A stretch of DNA of 64,000 nt from M3007 sp031373665 (GCA_031373665.1 JANMMZ010000022.1:1-64000), one strand, 5' to 3'; positions 26,573 to 36,197 are shown, counted from the first letter of the stretch. Notes: generated by a model not told the origin, from the sequence alone. A program made the numbers and translations.

Positions 26573-27580
26573 ATGAAGCGTATTTTTCTATTCTTGTTAA
26601 AAAGTATATTGGCACTACTTGTGGTAGGGGCTATTGTTTACTTTATGGGCCCAAAACCGACCCAACCCACCTTGTCACAACCTAGTTTTCAGCGTGCTGC
26701 CGACTTAGAAAGCCTCGAAAAAGAAGTCATCGCTTATGAGGCTGCCGAACCGGGCATCAAGCCTGACTGCGAAGCCACCATTGTCTGGGCTGATTCGAGC
26801 AAAAAAGCAAAAACGCGGATTGCCTTTGTTTATTTGCATGGGTTTGGGGCGAGCCATGAAGAGGGTGCGCCAATCCCTCGCCATTTGGCCGATAGTTTAG
26901 GTATGAACCTCTACCTGGCTCGCTTGAGCGAGCACGGGGTAGAAGAGGGCGAACAAAACCTCTGCCAGCTCACTGCCGATTCTTATTATCAATCGGCTGA
27001 GCGAGCCTTGCATATTGCCAAACAATTGGGTGATTCAGTGGTCATTCTGGCCACATCTGGCGGCGGCGCACTGGGTATATTCCTATGCTCCCGTCATCCA
27101 GAGATCAAGGCCATTGTCAGTTGGTCGCCAGCCGTTGCGTTGGCATCGCCAGTAGCCAAAATATTAAGTGGCCCTTGGGGCATACAGATAGCCCGGATGA
27201 TTCGATCGGGCAACCACAATGATTGGCCATTCAGAAAGCCAATTATGGCAAAATATTGGACCAATCACCAGTGTTGGGAAGGGATCATTCAATTCAGCGT
27301 GTTCTTGGAAACAACCATGATCCCATCTACCTTTTCACAGATCAAATGCCCTGTTTTTGTAGGATCTTACTACGAAACTGAAGAAAAACAAGATCGTTCA
27401 GTATCAGTGGCGGCCATGAAAAAAATGATATCTCAATTGGGTACTCCACTGGCTCAACGCCGATACGTCAATTTTCCAAAAGCATGCGATCATATTATAG
27501 GGTGTCAAATCGTATCGGGTGATTATCAAGGCGTAGAGCGCGAAAGTTTTGCTTTTTTAAGGGAAATATGTGGAATCTGA
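26573..27580 (+). CDS. Membrane-anchored alpha/beta hydrolase
   Basis: A protein of 335 residues with one N-terminal membrane anchor (FLFLLKSILALLVVGAIVYF) and an outward hydrolase domain. LHGFGAS provides the oxyanion loop, ATSGGGAL the nucleophile Ser in a variant of GxSxG, and CDHIIG the catalytic His. The target is unknown; it could be a lipase or esterase, and an anchored periplasmic form is inferred from the topology. It is not obviously in an operon with fhs. Confidence 0.78.
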   Translation: MKRIFLFLLKSILALLVVGAIVYFMGPKPTQPTLSQPSFQRAADLESLEKEVIAYEAAEPGIKPDCEATIVWADSSKKAKTRIAFVYLHGFGASHEEGAPIPRHLADSLGMNLYLARLSEHGVEEGEQNLCQLTADSYYQSAERALHIAKQLGDSVVILATSGGGALGIFLCSRHPEIKAIVSWSPAVALASPVAKILSGPWGIQIARMIRSGNHNDWPFRKPIMAKYWTNHQCWEGIIQFSVFLETTMIPSTFSQIKCPVFVGSYYETEEKQDRSVSVAAMKKMISQLGTPLAQRRYVNFPKACDHIIGCQIVSGDYQGVERESFAFLREICGI

Positions 27581-27648
27581 TGAAGACTAATATATTCGTT
27601 CTAGTACTTAATCCAAGGATGAGGTTTGAAGGAATCATAAATTCGCCC

Positions 27649-27656
27649 TACATTTG
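27649..27656 (+). promoter_or_regulatory. -7 box TACATTTG with TTTG -33 for the DUF4105 gene
   Basis: TAnnTTTG match with a TTTG at 27625-27628, 20 bp before it, which is the usual spacing. The ATG at 27675 is 18 bases on. Confidence 0.65.
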
Positions 27657-27674
27657 TACCAAAATCAAAAATAT

Positions 27675-28826
27675 ATGAAAGGGTTCGGGTTTGGCCTATT
27701 GTTATTGTTGGCATCAACACGGGTATTGGTGTCGCAAAACTTATCGGATTCATCGTTCATCAGCCTGATGACCGTAACCCGTGGGCATGAGTTATACAGT
27801 ACTTTTGGACACAGTGCTTTGCGGGTATGTGATCCCATCAATCGCATAGATCGCTGTTATAATTACGGCACTTTTGATTTCGATCAACCCAATTTTTACC
27901 TCAATTTTTGTCGCGGAAAATTGCTTTACAGTATTGATATGGAACCATACCGATATTTTGAGCGTGGCAACCTCCGCGATGCCCGACCCATGCAACAGCA
28001 GGTGCTACGCCTCGATGATGCGCAAAAACAACGCCTGTTCAATCTATTGGAAACCAATGCATTGCCTGAAAACAGGAACTATAAATACGATTTTTTTTAC
28101 GATAACTGTGCCACACGAATCCGCGATATTGTACAAGAAACCTTTTTTTATCAAATGAGTTTCGACTCTGCCAAAGTGATGACGGGTGCTACCATGAGGC
28201 AATTGCTTTATCCCTATTTGGCCGATCAACCTTGGACTCGGTTTGGTATTGATTTGGTGCTTGGCATCCCTTGCGACAAAAAGGCAACCATGAACGATTA
28301 CATGTTTTTGCCCGATTATTTGCACCACATGTTTGCAGTGGCCAAAACGCCCGACCTGAAACCACTCGTAGTGAGTGAGCAAAATATACCCCAGTTTGCA
28401 ATGCCTAAATTGGCCTTCAAACCCGGATTGTTGGACCAGCCCTTATTTTATACTTGTTTGATTGGGCTGATTGGTCTATTGACCATGGCCAACCCTAGAA
28501 CCGAGCGTATTTTTGATGTCCTGTTTTGGTTTGTATTGGGTATTATTGGCCTAGTGATTACCCTCTTGTGGGGATTCACAGACCATAGTGCCACTAAAAA
28601 CAATTTGAATATACTTTGGGCATTACCGACCCACCTCCTTTTCTTTTGGCGCAACAAACGTTTAGAACTGACAGAAATGTATTTTGTTGGCACGGCTGCA
28701 TTGGCAGCCATCACGTTGGTGGCTTGGTATTGGTTGCCACAGCAACTGCCAGTGGCTGCTATACCGATAGTGGTCTTGGTATTTGTTAAAGGATTCTGGA
28801 GAAGGTATTGGAAGAAGGCGGATTAA
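27675..28826 (+). CDS. Lnb-domain (DUF4105) membrane protein
   Basis: A protein of 383 residues from the ATG at 27675, with a signal peptide (MKGFGFGLLLLLASTRVLVSQ). The first 200 residues are an Lnb N-terminal periplasmic domain (formerly DUF4105): TRGHELYSTFGHSALRV, YNYGTFDFDQPNFYLNFCRGKL and FFYDNCATRIRD with the conserved His and Cys. Four to five membrane helices follow. Lnb in Gram-positive bacteria remodels lipoprotein N-terminal acyl chains by transfer; the Bacteroidota members are of unconfirmed role. The earlier in-frame ATG (27654) lies inside the -7 box region and is less likely. Confidence 0.85.
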   Translation: MKGFGFGLLLLLASTRVLVSQNLSDSSFISLMTVTRGHELYSTFGHSALRVCDPINRIDRCYNYGTFDFDQPNFYLNFCRGKLLYSIDMEPYRYFERGNLRDARPMQQQVLRLDDAQKQRLFNLLETNALPENRNYKYDFFYDNCATRIRDIVQETFFYQMSFDSAKVMTGATMRQLLYPYLADQPWTRFGIDLVLGIPCDKKATMNDYMFLPDYLHHMFAVAKTPDLKPLVVSEQNIPQFAMPKLAFKPGLLDQPLFYTCLIGLIGLLTMANPRTERIFDVLFWFVLGIIGLVITLLWGFTDHSATKNNLNILWALPTHLLFFWRNKRLELTEMYFVGTAALAAITLVAWYWLPQQLPVAAIPIVVLVFVKGFWRRYWKKAD

Positions 28827-28832
28827 ATGGCA

Positions 28833-29354
28833 TTAACGCGACAATACAAACTTTTTAAATTCCTCCAATTCCGCCTTTTCTTGTTCCACATAGCGTTGAA
28901 AAAGACGCTCTCCCACTTGAGATAACAAAGCGGAAATACCTACATCTATGAGCCTAAAACCGTGGGATGTCAAAAAAACATTATCAAACCGTTCTCCGGG
29001 CATATCAGAAGGGCGGCGTAAGTCGCGGTGGGCAAAGCCTGCTTTATGCAACACTTGTAAGTCATTCTCCAGTAGATCAAGCCACAATTCACGTTTTTCA
29101 TACTCATATGCCCTAAAATCCATTGGATACAGGCGTTCCATCACTAACATTTCTGTATCGTCATTAAGTTCATCCAAGCGAATAAACTGGACTACTACTT
29201 GATTGATACTATTAGCAAAACGCATTTTTTCCGATTCTGAACCAATATCCGAGCGAGTGTCACCAGTAAACAATTTGCCGGCCTCTGTCTCTGAAAGAGC
29301 GATGACGGTATTATTGGCTCCTGATGACAAGGTGCGTGGATAACGTTTTTTCAT
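28833..29354 (-). CDS. Small protein-kinase-like protein
   Basis: A protein of 173 residues with a short kinase-like core. FAHRDLRRP stands for the HRDLKxxN catalytic loop, with Arg for Lys and an insert before the DN of ERFDNVFLT. RLIDVG replaces DFG. There is no glycine-rich loop, and the full C-lobe is missing; a possible ATP-binding Lys lies in TEAGKLF near residue 27. It resembles the reduced kinase folds of the Kdo-kinase/RIO group. Function unknown; activity is doubtful. Confidence 0.6.
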   Translation of the reverse strand: MKKRYPRTLSSGANNTVIALSETEAGKLFTGDTRSDIGSESEKMRFANSINQVVVQFIRLDELNDDTEMLVMERLYPMDFRAYEYEKRELWLDLLENDLQVLHKAGFAHRDLRRPSDMPGERFDNVFLTSHGFRLIDVGISALLSQVGERLFQRYVEQEKAELEEFKKFVLSR

Positions 29355-29388
29355 ATTCAGGCTAGTATTTTTTGCAAATATACAGAAT

Positions 29389-30441
29389 TTAGAAGTAATC
29401 CCTCAAATTTGTTCCAAGCCCCAGATGCACCACCCCACCAGCCAAGTGATAAGCGGCATAACCAACATCTACCCTAAATCGTTTAATTTTCACACCCACG
29501 CCGCCCGAAAATCCGGCCAGACTTCGGTAGTTTTGAACCGAAAGTTCCCGCTTGCGCAAGTGATTGTAGCCAAAACGAACGCGGAATACCTCGTTGCGAC
29601 CCAACAAAAATTCACCATTGAATATCATGTGCCGAAACAGGTTGTCTATTTGAGCATTCACTTTGTTTTCCTTGGGTTGTTCTTCTCCAAGCAAGAGTAC
29701 ATCATTGGATTCTAAGTTGGGATCATCGTAACGGATATCCCAAACATGAAGGTGGTGGGCTATCACACCAAAACGAAATGGAAGGTGCTTGAGCCGTTTG
29801 GTGATACCGAGTTGTACGTCTAAAGGCAGGTTTTCGGAAATGTCTTGATACCGGCCTATTTGAGCACCAGCATTGCGGATCACCAATCCAATACCAAGGC
29901 GATGTGCGGTATCGCTGTACATAAATCCAGCATCGGCGGCCAAGGCTGAGGCCCTGAAATCGTCCAAATTGGAGGTAGCCAATCGGAGGTTTAAGCCTAA
30001 GGATATTCTTTCGGTCAGGGGGCGTGCGCCCCCTAGGGTAAACACCTTGTCGGAGGCATTGACTTCACCTATTTTATTGCCAAATTCATCAGCACGCACG
30101 ATGTCGCCGTAATTGAGATATTGCAATCCCCCATGCACAGTGAATCCAACTTTTTTTAAGTGGTGCGCATAGGCGATATAACCATGTTGAATATCCGTCA
30201 AGAAAAAATTGTGTTGAAAAGTCAATTGCCCATTCATATCGGCATTTAAAGCAGCCGGATTGGCCAGTGCAAAAGCCACATCATTGTCTTTTACCGATAT
30301 TTGAGTGCCACCTAAAGCCGTCAATCGAGACGAGTGAGCAAGGCTTAGTACCTGAAAGGCATAACGACCGCCAGTGATCTGTGCATTGGCACCGATCATG
30401 GTCAGGGCATTCAATAAAAGGATTGGTATAATACGTTTCAC
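29389..30441 (-). CDS. porQ: Type IX secretion system protein PorQ
   Basis: A protein of 350 residues counted from the GTG at 30441, which gives the signal peptide VKRIIPILLLNALTMIGANAQ. It continues TGGRYAFQVLSLAHSSRLTALGGTQISVKDND, the start typical of PorQ/PorV outer-membrane barrels, with NPAALN and long alternating strands. PorQ lies in the outer membrane and belongs to the T9SS attachment machinery with PorU, PorV and PorZ. An upstream in-frame ATG would overlap the MORN-type gene and is less likely. Confidence 0.87.
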   Translation of the reverse strand: MKRIIPILLLNALTMIGANAQITGGRYAFQVLSLAHSSRLTALGGTQISVKDNDVAFALANPAALNADMNGQLTFQHNFFLTDIQHGYIAYAHHLKKVGFTVHGGLQYLNYGDIVRADEFGNKIGEVNASDKVFTLGGARPLTERISLGLNLRLATSNLDDFRASALAADAGFMYSDTAHRLGIGLVIRNAGAQIGRYQDISENLPLDVQLGITKRLKHLPFRFGVIAHHLHVWDIRYDDPNLESNDVLLLGEEQPKENKVNAQIDNLFRHMIFNGEFLLGRNEVFRVRFGYNHLRKRELSVQNYRSLAGFSGGVGVKIKRFRVDVGYAAYHLAGGVVHLGLGTNLRDYF

Positions 30442-30485
30442 GTTGTACAAATTAAATTTTTTGAAAATACTTTTCTGTCCATCAC

Positions 30486-31097
30486 TCACTTTCCGCTCAC
30501 CGTAGCACAAACGCCACCAACACAATTGGCCACCCTAACAAGGTTACCATTTTCATCATATTCTTTGAGTTCACCCTGTTCCAGACCGCCTGACTCGCCG
30601 GGTATGTAGGTGCCTTCTGTTTTGATTTTTCCATTTTCATGGTATTCAAAAAAAGGACCATTTTCATCGTTGTCTTTGATCATTACTTTTTCCAAAATCG
30701 CCCCATTGGGGTAATAGGCTATGCTCCAACCCTCCATGACACCTTTTACAAACTGCTGCTCTAAGGCCAAGGCTCCTGTTTCCGTGTACTTTTTATACGC
30801 GCCATCGTTTGCCCCGCCGGTAAACATTTCGGAACTTTCTACTTGGCCGTTAGTATAGTAATATTTGCGCTCGCCTTGCAATACATTGTTCACATAATGT
30901 GCCTCGACAATCAATTTGCCGTCAGTACCCAATTTTTGATACAGACCTTCTTTTGAAAAATCAGATTTTCGGCGTTCAAACCGCTCCAGTTGCCCTGTTT
31001 CACTTTTTACTTCCGTTACCTCTATACCCGGAGGCAAACTATTTTTGGAGGTGCAAGAAAATACAAACGCGAATAATACAATTAGGAAAAACTTCAT
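30486..31097 (-). CDS. MORN-type repeat lipoprotein (YwqK-like)
   Basis: A protein of 203 residues with a lipobox (FVFSC, Cys at residue 15) and five to six MORN-variant repeats such as YYTNGQVESSEMFTGG, YYPNGAILEKVM, YHENGKIKTEGTY and YDENGNLVRV. These repeats are common in Bacteroidota and in YwqK-family proteins that neutralise toxins elsewhere; here no toxin gene is adjacent. It is probably anchored to a membrane and precedes porQ on the same strand. Confidence 0.83.
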   Translation of the reverse strand: MKFFLIVLFAFVFSCTSKNSLPPGIEVTEVKSETGQLERFERRKSDFSKEGLYQKLGTDGKLIVEAHYVNNVLQGERKYYYTNGQVESSEMFTGGANDGAYKKYTETGALALEQQFVKGVMEGWSIAYYPNGAILEKVMIKDNDENGPFFEYHENGKIKTEGTYIPGESGGLEQGELKEYDENGNLVRVANCVGGVCATVSGK

Positions 31098-31256
31098 AAA
31101 ATAAGTGATACTGAATAAATATTGTTTATCGTTCTTACATTGACTCCCAAATGTTGTTTTAGGATGCCTAAGTAACGGTGAATAAATAATTTTAAAGTAA
31201 ACCCACTACAATTCATACTAAATCAAAACAATATTCGTTAAACCCAGTGAATGGCC

Positions 31257-31270
31257 TTCGTTATAACGAA
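31257..31270. promoter_or_regulatory. Palindromic operator-like site upstream of the patatin gene
   Basis: TTCGTTATAACGAA is a perfect 14-bp palindrome, and a half-site ATTCGTT lies at 31233-31239. They lie 60-100 bases before the ATG at 31328. A binding protein is not identified. Confidence 0.45.
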
Positions 31271-31327
31271 TACTTAGGTCAAATACCAACTTTCAGAATT
31301 CAATCGTACCCCTAAATAACAAAAATC

Positions 31328-33631
31328 ATGCTGGAAACTTCTTCCACTTCCGATGCGAACACGCTTCGTGGCTACCTCAAAAGTATTTCTTTTGACGATA
31401 TTAAGACCTACGCCCGCGAAAACATTTTTTTCTTTTTATGGATTTTATTTGTGCCGCTCATCATGCTCAGCATGAAGCAAGGCCGCGAGTTGCTCAATGG
31501 ACTTTTTGATGATACTGGCCGGTATCCGGGTTTTCGGGCGGCGGCTATGTTATTGGTCTATTTTGTACAAGGGCTGGCTATCTTTTTATTACCAAGTGCC
31601 CTTTTCGCGAAGGCTCAAGAGGCTGACCTGAACCGATTGCGAAGGCTAACCACCCGCAATATTTATCTTAGCACCTCTATTAGTATGTTCCCAATGGTAT
31701 TATATGGAGTTGTGATGCTGGGCGTACAATTTAGCAGAAACCATAATTGGATCGTGCTAATTCTGTCGTTGCTCATCATTACGGCGGGCGGCTATGGGGT
31801 TTATCGCATGATTAAGTATGGCAATTTCAAATTGAGCACCCTATTACTCATGATAATCGCTAACCTCATATTAACCTTTAGCAGTTTGGTGCTGGCTCCG
31901 CGCATTTCTGATAAACCCGATTGGAACTACCTCTATGTCGGGTTATGTATGGTATTGCAAGTAATCATTATGAGTGGTATTTTAAAGCACTTATTTGGGC
32001 AATTGCATTCCAAATTGTACAAAACATTTTATTGGGTCGTATTTGGCTTGACTATGTTGACTACGTTTTTCTTTAGCCGCGCCGAAAATCTTCATTTTCA
32101 GTCTCCTACTTTTATCCTCTTGGTTATTACAACATTTTATATTGTATTAAATGACATTGTAACCGCACTCTACATATTGCGTGGTGGAAAACGATTTAAT
32201 CGGATATTGACGATCAGCCTCGTGCTGTTTGGATTGTTTTTGTTTGTTTATAAATCACGTATTTACAACATCAATTATGTCAATAGCACCGTGACTGCGG
32301 CAGACCGTGTTGACTTCAAAACCTATTTTAAGGCTTGGTACCTACAAAATATTGCGCCTGACATGGATACCGCTTCTACCAAAACGATCCCTGTTTACCT
32401 CATGGCCACCCAAGGTGGTGGCAGCCGAGCAGGGATATGGACAGGCTTGATTACCAATGAATTAGAGGCCCGAAACCCCGATTTTAGCAAGCACTTATTT
32501 GCCGTTACATCCGCTTCTGGTGGTTCTGCCGGTTTTGGGGCTACGCTGTCATTGTGGCGATACTTGCAAGAGCGACCAACCATACCCGATACGTCCCGTC
32601 AGAAACAACTGCGTTGTTTTAGCAAGGGTATGTTCCAACGAAACTACTTGAGTTCTTCATTTATGCAATTGTTTATCAATGAAATACCCAAGCGTTTTAT
32701 TAGCCTTGTAAAAAAAGACGTGACCGACCGCAACTATGAGCAACAAAAACATGAAGCCATCGGTTTTGGCGATGCTATTAGGCAATGTATAGCAGGCGAT
32801 CAAATCATAGATGCTAGTGCTGGCGAACGGCTTAGAGCCTTGTTTCGGAAAGGAGATGCTGATTCGCTATACATGGGTAAAAACACTGCCAGCATACCCA
32901 ATTACCCAATGTTGCCATACCTGTCTTACTGGTATCAAACCTCCAAAAAGCCTGATACGCGTCTGCCTCTGTATTTCCCAATCACTACCAATATACAAAC
33001 TGGAAAATCAGGGTATTGTAGCCCAATTGCTTGGGATTCTACGCTTTTTATTGATGCCATTGATATTATAGCAGATGCGGAAAAAGGCCGATCAGGAAAG
33101 TCGCTGGCTATGGTGACGGCCTCTTGTCTAAGTCAGTTATTTCCGCTCATGAATGCTTACACTTACATAGATGGTACAGGCAATTTTATGGATGGCGGCC
33201 TCTTTGAAAACATGGGTCTCACCCTACAAAATAGCCTCTACCAGGCCATAGAAAAGGAAGTTGCAGGAGCCAATTACATTCCTGAATCAGTCAAAAAACG
33301 CTTAAAAGTGCAGATGATTTTCCAAGTCAATGCTGCATTAGAGCCAGATCCGGCGGATAATGCCAAACGCAGAAACCAAGGTATGGCCACCATAGAGGGT
33401 ATTGGGTTTTCTTCTATAGCTGGCACTACTACTTGGTGGATGAAGCATTTCCGTACGGTGAAGCCAGGCGGAATAACACCTATAGAGTTTACGTTGCAAA
33501 CCCCTATGACTGACCCCAAAGACCGCCTTCCACTAGGTCGTTGGCTATCGGATCGTTCGGTACGAGAGGCCGGAAAAAGAGCCGAAGCACATCAGCCTCA
33601 GTTTAAGGTTATTTTGGATGCATTGGAGTAA
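31328..33631 (+). CDS. Membrane-anchored patatin-like phospholipase
   Basis: A protein of 767 residues. The first 330 residues hold about eight membrane helices. The catalytic part shows ATQGGGSRAG (oxyanion hole), SASGGSAG (GxSxG nucleophile Ser) and DGGLFEN (catalytic Asp, after IDGTGNFM), the three patatin signatures, in the proper order. It is therefore a likely acyl hydrolase at the inner membrane with the active part facing the cytoplasm. The multi-spanning N-terminus is much larger than in plain patatins. The substrate is unknown. A 232-bp MITE lies 24 bases after its stop. Confidence 0.85.
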   Translation: MLETSSTSDANTLRGYLKSISFDDIKTYARENIFFFLWILFVPLIMLSMKQGRELLNGLFDDTGRYPGFRAAAMLLVYFVQGLAIFLLPSALFAKAQEADLNRLRRLTTRNIYLSTSISMFPMVLYGVVMLGVQFSRNHNWIVLILSLLIITAGGYGVYRMIKYGNFKLSTLLLMIIANLILTFSSLVLAPRISDKPDWNYLYVGLCMVLQVIIMSGILKHLFGQLHSKLYKTFYWVVFGLTMLTTFFFSRAENLHFQSPTFILLVITTFYIVLNDIVTALYILRGGKRFNRILTISLVLFGLFLFVYKSRIYNINYVNSTVTAADRVDFKTYFKAWYLQNIAPDMDTASTKTIPVYLMATQGGGSRAGIWTGLITNELEARNPDFSKHLFAVTSASGGSAGFGATLSLWRYLQERPTIPDTSRQKQLRCFSKGMFQRNYLSSSFMQLFINEIPKRFISLVKKDVTDRNYEQQKHEAIGFGDAIRQCIAGDQIIDASAGERLRALFRKGDADSLYMGKNTASIPNYPMLPYLSYWYQTSKKPDTRLPLYFPITTNIQTGKSGYCSPIAWDSTLFIDAIDIIADAEKGRSGKSLAMVTASCLSQLFPLMNAYTYIDGTGNFMDGGLFENMGLTLQNSLYQAIEKEVAGANYIPESVKKRLKVQMIFQVNAALEPDPADNAKRRNQGMATIEGIGFSSIAGTTTWWMKHFRTVKPGGITPIEFTLQTPMTDPKDRLPLGRWLSDRSVREAGKRAEAHQPQFKVILDALE

Positions 33632-33654
33632 GTATTCGAGTGTAAGAAATGCAT

Positions 33655-33886
33655 GGTTTTCCTATAAAATCTGTTTTTAGGAGTTTCGGGTGAAAGCCAA
33701 GGTGGTTTGGGGGCGGTGCAGCCGCCCCCAAACCTCATCCCCCAAAGAGCCGCCGAGTACAATCCCGCCGATAGGGAAACCGTAGGTCGGGAAGGCGGCG
33801 ATGAGGGGCAAATTTTGTTTCGGTTATCCCCTAGTTTAAACATTTTCATCCCTGCACTTAATGAAACGAACTTTTATAGGAAAGCC
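33655..33886 (+). mobile_element. 232-bp MITE, copy A
   Basis: Terminal inverted repeats GGTTTTCCTATAAAA (33655-33669) and TTTTATAGGAAAGCC (33872-33886) match 14 of 15. A second, inverted copy of the same 232-bp length lies at 49261-49492, about 90% identical by eye and without gaps. The interior has a strong hairpin near 33702-33731 (GTTTGGGGGCGG paired with CCGCCCCCAAAC). No transposase is encoded, so it would depend on a partner elsewhere. A clear target duplication was not found. Confidence 0.87.
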
Positions 33887-33953
33887 CTGAAGAGAAATGT
33901 AGTGATCTTGGTAAACTGAAAATTAACCCCTCCCAAGACTGAAAAGGCAACAA

Positions 33954-34060
33954 AAATACTTGATTTTCAATTGTTTTGGCTTGTGTAGTTATCTCCGTTT
34001 CACTACGACATGACAGATCGAGGGGAAGGCATGGGTTCAACATCATTAAAGTGACAAAGT
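33954..34060 (-). repeat. 107-bp interspersed repeat, copy 2
   Basis: The reverse complement of this stretch matches 437-543 (about 93% by eye). It ends 4 bases before the feoB stop codon and lies 67 bases right of the MITE. The two copies lie in opposite orientation relative to the genes whose 3' ends they follow. Confidence 0.85.
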
Positions 34061-34064
34061 GAAA

Positions 34065-36197
34065 CTAAGAAAACGCCAAATAAGCCGCCCAAGCCCCAAG
34101 ATAGGCTACCAAACTCATAAAAATAAACTGAAACAAAGCCCATTTCCAACTGCCCGTCTCCCGTTTTACAACCGCTATGGTACTCATACACTGCATGGCC
34201 AAAGCATAGAAAACCAATAGGGAAATAGCAGTAGCCAACGTATAAACCGGAGCCCCAGAATCGGCCCAAGTAGCAGCCTTCATTTTTTCGCGAAGCAAAA
34301 CCTCATCCTCCGTGCTACCGATACTATATATCGTGGACATAGTACCTACAAACACTTCCCTTGCTGCAAAAGAAGTAATGAGCGCAATACCTATTTTCCA
34401 ATCGTACCCAAGTGGCCTGATGGCTGGTTCTATAAATTTTCCAAGGCTACCGGCCCAAGAAGCCTCCAGTCTGTAGGCAGCGACCAAATCATTGGTTGCG
34501 GCAGTATCCAACTGTTGTGCCGCGGCACTTTGTTGTGCCGTTTCCATGGCATTCGCCATATTGTTGCCGGGGCCAAAATTGGCCATTACCCACAGTACCA
34601 ATGAAATAATAATAATGATTTTGCCAGCCCCCATTACAAAGGCTTTTACCTTTTCCAAAACCGTGATGGCTACATTTTTCCATTGTGGCATTCGATATAC
34701 GGGCAATTGTATCGCTAAAAACGACGGGTCGCGCCGTCCCAAGTATTTTTTCATCAAATATCCCGACCCCAAAGCCGCTACTACCCCAAGGGCATACATA
34801 GCGGCCAGCGTCAGGGTCTGCACGTTCAGAAAACCCAAGATCCGATGCGAAGGCACCGCCAAACCAATCAGTACCGCGTACACAGGCAGTCGAGCACTAC
34901 AACTAATAAAGGGGGTAACCATAATCGTGATGAGCCGCTCTTGCCAATTGCCGATCGTGCGGCTGCTCATGATGGCTGGCACGGCACAAGCCCCCCCACT
35001 GATGAGGGCTACTACCGACCGCCCATTCATACCAAAGCGACGCATGGAATGGTCAAACATAAAAACGACCCTAGCCATATAGCCCACTTCCTCCAAAATG
35101 GTAATCAGCAAAAAAAGAATCGCAATTTGTGGCACAAAAACTAAAATACCACTCAAGCCTGATAAAATCCCATCCGTCACCAAACTCGACAACCACCCAT
35201 CGCCCATGGCTACCCTTATCTGATGATTGAGGCCATTAAAACCAGACTCAATCATATCCATCGGATAACTGCTCCATTCAAAAATAGCCTGAAAAACCAA
35301 TAACATCACTAAAACAAAGGCTAGTGGCCCCCAAACTCGATGGGTTAGTATCGCATCTATATGGTCAGTGCTGGTTTCTGGAAATACAGAGGGTTGCTGT
35401 ACATTGTCGCGAACCACTGGGGTAAATCGGTCAAACCGATCCAAGGTTTCGTCCACCTGTGAACGCAGAGACTGAAAAGACTTGGTTTCATGGATGGTGG
35501 CGATCATGGCGCGGTCACTGTCGCTTAAAAACGGTAGCCATGAATAATGGTGAGCAATCAATAAGGCGCGGTACGTGTTTTCAACACCCAAATTCTGTCG
35601 GATAGCCTCCGAGACCTGTTTTTCAGTCTCCGTATATTGATAATAGCCTTGGTGGTGTCGAGGCGACTTTGACAACCACAGTTTTTCTATTTCTGGAAGT
35701 AATCTGTTTAATTGATCGCCTGATCGACCACTGACGGCTATCACAGGTACGCCCAGCTTTTCGCTCAATCGTGGAAGGTTTACTTTCACGCCATTCTCCT
35801 CTGCTACATCCGACATATTGAGTACCAACACCGTCGGCAACCCCAGATCCAGCACTTGAGTGAATAGTAAAAGATGCTTTTCTAAATGAATCACATCGGC
35901 TATATATAAAATAGCATCTGGGAAAAACGGGTCATTGGGGTTGGTTAGTACCGCCGCCACTATTTTTTCATCAGAACCAGTAGGGTAGAGACTGTAAGTA
36001 CCTGGGAGGTCTATCAGTTGCCCCTTTTTCTTGGTATTGGGCAGTGTTACTGCTGCCTTTTTAATGTCAACCGTTACGCCCGGGAAATTGCCTGTTTTTT
36101 GACGAAGCCCCGTTAGTTGGTTAAATATAGTAGATTTTCCGCTGTTAGGATTGCCAACAAGCGCGATTTTAATCGGCTCCGCCACTGTTTCTATCAT
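34065..36197 (-). CDS. feoB: Ferrous iron transporter FeoB
   Basis: A protein of 710 residues. The N-terminal G domain has GNPNSGKST (G1), DLPG (G3) and NMSD (G4). It is followed by the Gate domains with CSARLPVYAVLIG and MQCMSTIAVVKRE, and around ten membrane helices. It carries Fe(II) into the cell. It overlaps feoA by 4 bases (ATGA), so both are translated together. Length is normal for FeoB without a long C-terminal tail. Confidence 0.95.
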   Translation of the reverse strand: MIETVAEPIKIALVGNPNSGKSTIFNQLTGLRQKTGNFPGVTVDIKKAAVTLPNTKKKGQLIDLPGTYSLYPTGSDEKIVAAVLTNPNDPFFPDAILYIADVIHLEKHLLLFTQVLDLGLPTVLVLNMSDVAEENGVKVNLPRLSEKLGVPVIAVSGRSGDQLNRLLPEIEKLWLSKSPRHHQGYYQYTETEKQVSEAIRQNLGVENTYRALLIAHHYSWLPFLSDSDRAMIATIHETKSFQSLRSQVDETLDRFDRFTPVVRDNVQQPSVFPETSTDHIDAILTHRVWGPLAFVLVMLLVFQAIFEWSSYPMDMIESGFNGLNHQIRVAMGDGWLSSLVTDGILSGLSGILVFVPQIAILFLLITILEEVGYMARVVFMFDHSMRRFGMNGRSVVALISGGACAVPAIMSSRTIGNWQERLITIMVTPFISCSARLPVYAVLIGLAVPSHRILGFLNVQTLTLAAMYALGVVAALGSGYLMKKYLGRRDPSFLAIQLPVYRMPQWKNVAITVLEKVKAFVMGAGKIIIIISLVLWVMANFGPGNNMANAMETAQQSAAAQQLDTAATNDLVAAYRLEASWAGSLGKFIEPAIRPLGYDWKIGIALITSFAAREVFVGTMSTIYSIGSTEDEVLLREKMKAATWADSGAPVYTLATAISLLVFYALAMQCMSTIAVVKRETGSWKWALFQFIFMSLVAYLGAWAAYLAFS

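Noticed and set aside
30442..30525. Upstream ATG for porQ
   Set aside because: It overlaps the MORN-type gene and gives no signal peptide at the N-terminus; the GTG at 30441 does.
30486..31097. Toxin-antitoxin antitoxin (YwqK name)
   Set aside because: No toxin gene is adjacent and the protein is a lipoprotein; MORN repeats alone do not support it.
33707..33919. 70-codon reading frame inside MITE copy A, with a matching frame in copy B (49207-49461)
   Set aside because: The frames are shared because the copies are alike and free of indels. The proteins have no known motif and the frame covers a strong hairpin, so they are not taken as genes.
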